This document shows positions 4,405-5,390 of a DNA stretch of 5,390 nucleotides, one piece after another. The stretch lies in contig CALWIE010000027.1 of assembly GCA_944380625.1 (NCBI GenBank), forward strand, positions 1-5,390, written 5' to 3'. The notes under the pieces are model-generated. The model saw only the letters and a program-made list of their open reading frames with translations. It was not told where the DNA came from and made no database searches. How positions within the stretch are numbered: position 1 is the stretch's first letter; each line of letters begins with the position of its first letter. The position numbers and the translations under genes were made by a program. This DNA comes from an uncultured Clostridia bacterium (GTDB lineage: Bacteria; Bacillota_A; Clostridia; Oscillospirales; Acutalibacteraceae).

Positions 4405-5390
4405 ATGCGCTACCGCCCGTTGGGGAACACTGGGCTCAGGGTCAGCGAGATCGGCCTGGGGGCCGAGTGGCTGGAACGCCATAACCAGGAGGAGGTCACC
4501 GCCGTCATACGCCGGTGCGAGGAACAGGGCATCAACATTTTAGACTGCTGGATGTCCAACCCGGAGGTCCGCACCAAAATCGGCAACGCCCTGCGGGGAC
4601 ACCGGGAGAAGTGGATCATCCAGGGGCACTTTGGGTCCACCTGGGAGAGGGGACAGTATGTCCGCAACAAGGAGCTTTCCGCTGTGGAGCCCGCCTTTCA
4701 GGACCTTCTCCGCCGCCTGCAAACCGACTACATCGACCTGGGCATGATCCACTTTGTGGACACGGAGGAGGACTTCCGCAAGGTGTTCGAAGGGCCCCTG
4801 CTCCCCTATGTGAAGGAGCAAAAGGCCAAGGGGGTCATCCGGCACATCGGTATGAGCACCCACAACCCCAAGACCGCCAAGCTGGCGGTACTTTCCGGGG
4901 AGGTGGAGATGCTGCTGTTCAGCGTGAACCCGGCCTTCGACCTGCTGCCGGAAAACGACGATTTAGACGCCTACTTCCAGGCGGAGACCTATGCCGAGGG
5001 CCTGGACGGCATGAACCCGGAGCGGGCCGAGCTGTACAAGCTGTGCGAGCAGCGGGGCGTGGGCATCACGGTGATGAAGGGGTACGCCGGAGGGCGGCTG
5101 TTCGACGCCAAGACCTCCCCCTTCGGGGTGGCGTTGACCCCGGTGCAGTGCATCCACTACGCCCTGACCCGCCCGGCGGTGGCCAGCGTCCTGGCAGGGT
5201 ACGACACGCCGGAGCACGTGGACGCCGCTGTGGCCTATGAGACCGCCACCGAAGAGGAGCTCGACTACGCCACCGCCCTGGCCAGGGCCCCCCGCCACGC
5301 CTATTCCGGCCAGTGCACCTACTGCGGCCACTGCGCCCCCTGCCCGGCGGGCATCGACATCGCCATGGTGAACAAGCTCCTGGATTTGGC
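4405..5390 (+). CDS. Aldo/keto reductase-like oxidoreductase with 4Fe-4S motif, 3' end outside window
   Basis: The first 328 residues are visible; the frame is still open at the window end. Family members with this layout (COG1453 type) run to about 370-390 residues. The N-terminus YRPLGNTGLRVSEIGLG and the segments TDYIDLGMIHF (107-117) and VIRHIGMSTHN (144-154) are typical of the AKR barrel. CTYCGHCAPCP (304-314) is a CxxCxxCxxCP motif expected to hold a 4Fe-4S cluster. Of the usual Asp-Tyr-Lys-His tetrad, Asp47 and His116 are present, but by my alignment Tyr is Asn52 (LDCWMSNPE) and Lys is His75 (IIQGHFG). Classical NADPH-dependent carbonyl reduction is therefore doubtful, and the substrate is unknown. 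ATG 4405 was chosen because GGGGAG (4393-4398) lies 6 bases upstream and it gives the family N-terminus; ATG 4401 is in another frame. The gene has its own promoter and diverges from the zinc-ribbon gene. Confidence 0.9.
   Translation, partial: MRYRPLGNTGLRVSEIGLGAEWLERHNQEEVTAVIRRCEEQGINILDCWMSNPEVRTKIGNALRGHREKWIIQGHFGSTWERGQYVRNKELSAVEPAFQDLLRRLQTDYIDLGMIHFVDTEEDFRKVFEGPLLPYVKEQKAKGVIRHIGMSTHNPKTAKLAVLSGEVEMLLFSVNPAFDLLPENDDLDAYFQAETYAEGLDGMNPERAELYKLCEQRGVGITVMKGYAGGRLFDAKTSPFGVALTPVQCIHYALTRPAVASVLAGYDTPEHVDAAVAYETATEEELDYATALARAPRHAYSGQCTYCGHCAPCPAGIDIAMVNKLLDL

Overview
The window reads as ordinary chromosome from a GC-rich member of the Clostridia, most likely an Oscillospiraceae-type gut anaerobe (Flavonifractor/Lawsonibacter/Oscillibacter-like). 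This is inferred from the strong AGGAGG-type ribosome binding sites, the GTG and TTG starts, the heavy G/C bias at third codon positions, and the protein families present. I see no phage, plasmid, transposase or CRISPR gene.

Left part (1-2183, + strand): the last codons of an unidentified gene, then ilvB and ilvN, the catalytic and regulatory subunits of acetohydroxyacid synthase (acetolactate synthase). This enzyme catalyses the first shared step of valine, isoleucine and leucine synthesis. Spacings of 13 and 24 bases indicate one operon that begins upstream of the window. ilvC does not follow. The valine-binding residues of IlvN are kept, while IlvB has a short C-terminus and several substitutions around its active site.

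Middle (2184-2532): a 349-base gap between convergent genes, filled with repeats and inverted repeats. Two copies of a roughly 60-base intergenic repeat lie 124 bases apart. The first copy is interrupted by a 61-base element with inverted ends and two internal perfect hairpins, which could fold as a three-way junction. A degenerate third copy of the downstream half follows, and then a GC-rich block with repeated AGCG motifs. This is the least explained part of the window.

Right part: two minus-strand genes, read right to left, encode a small membrane protein with a C-terminal zinc ribbon (3816-4211) and an AI-2E family multi-pass membrane protein (2533-3756). They probably share the good sigma-A-type promoter at 4239-4268. 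A second, divergent promoter at 4322-4350 drives a plus-strand aldo/keto reductase-like protein with a C-terminal 4Fe-4S cluster motif, cut off by the window end at 5390. Its catalytic Tyr and Lys appear to be replaced by Asn and His. There is no clear functional link between these three genes and the ilv operon.
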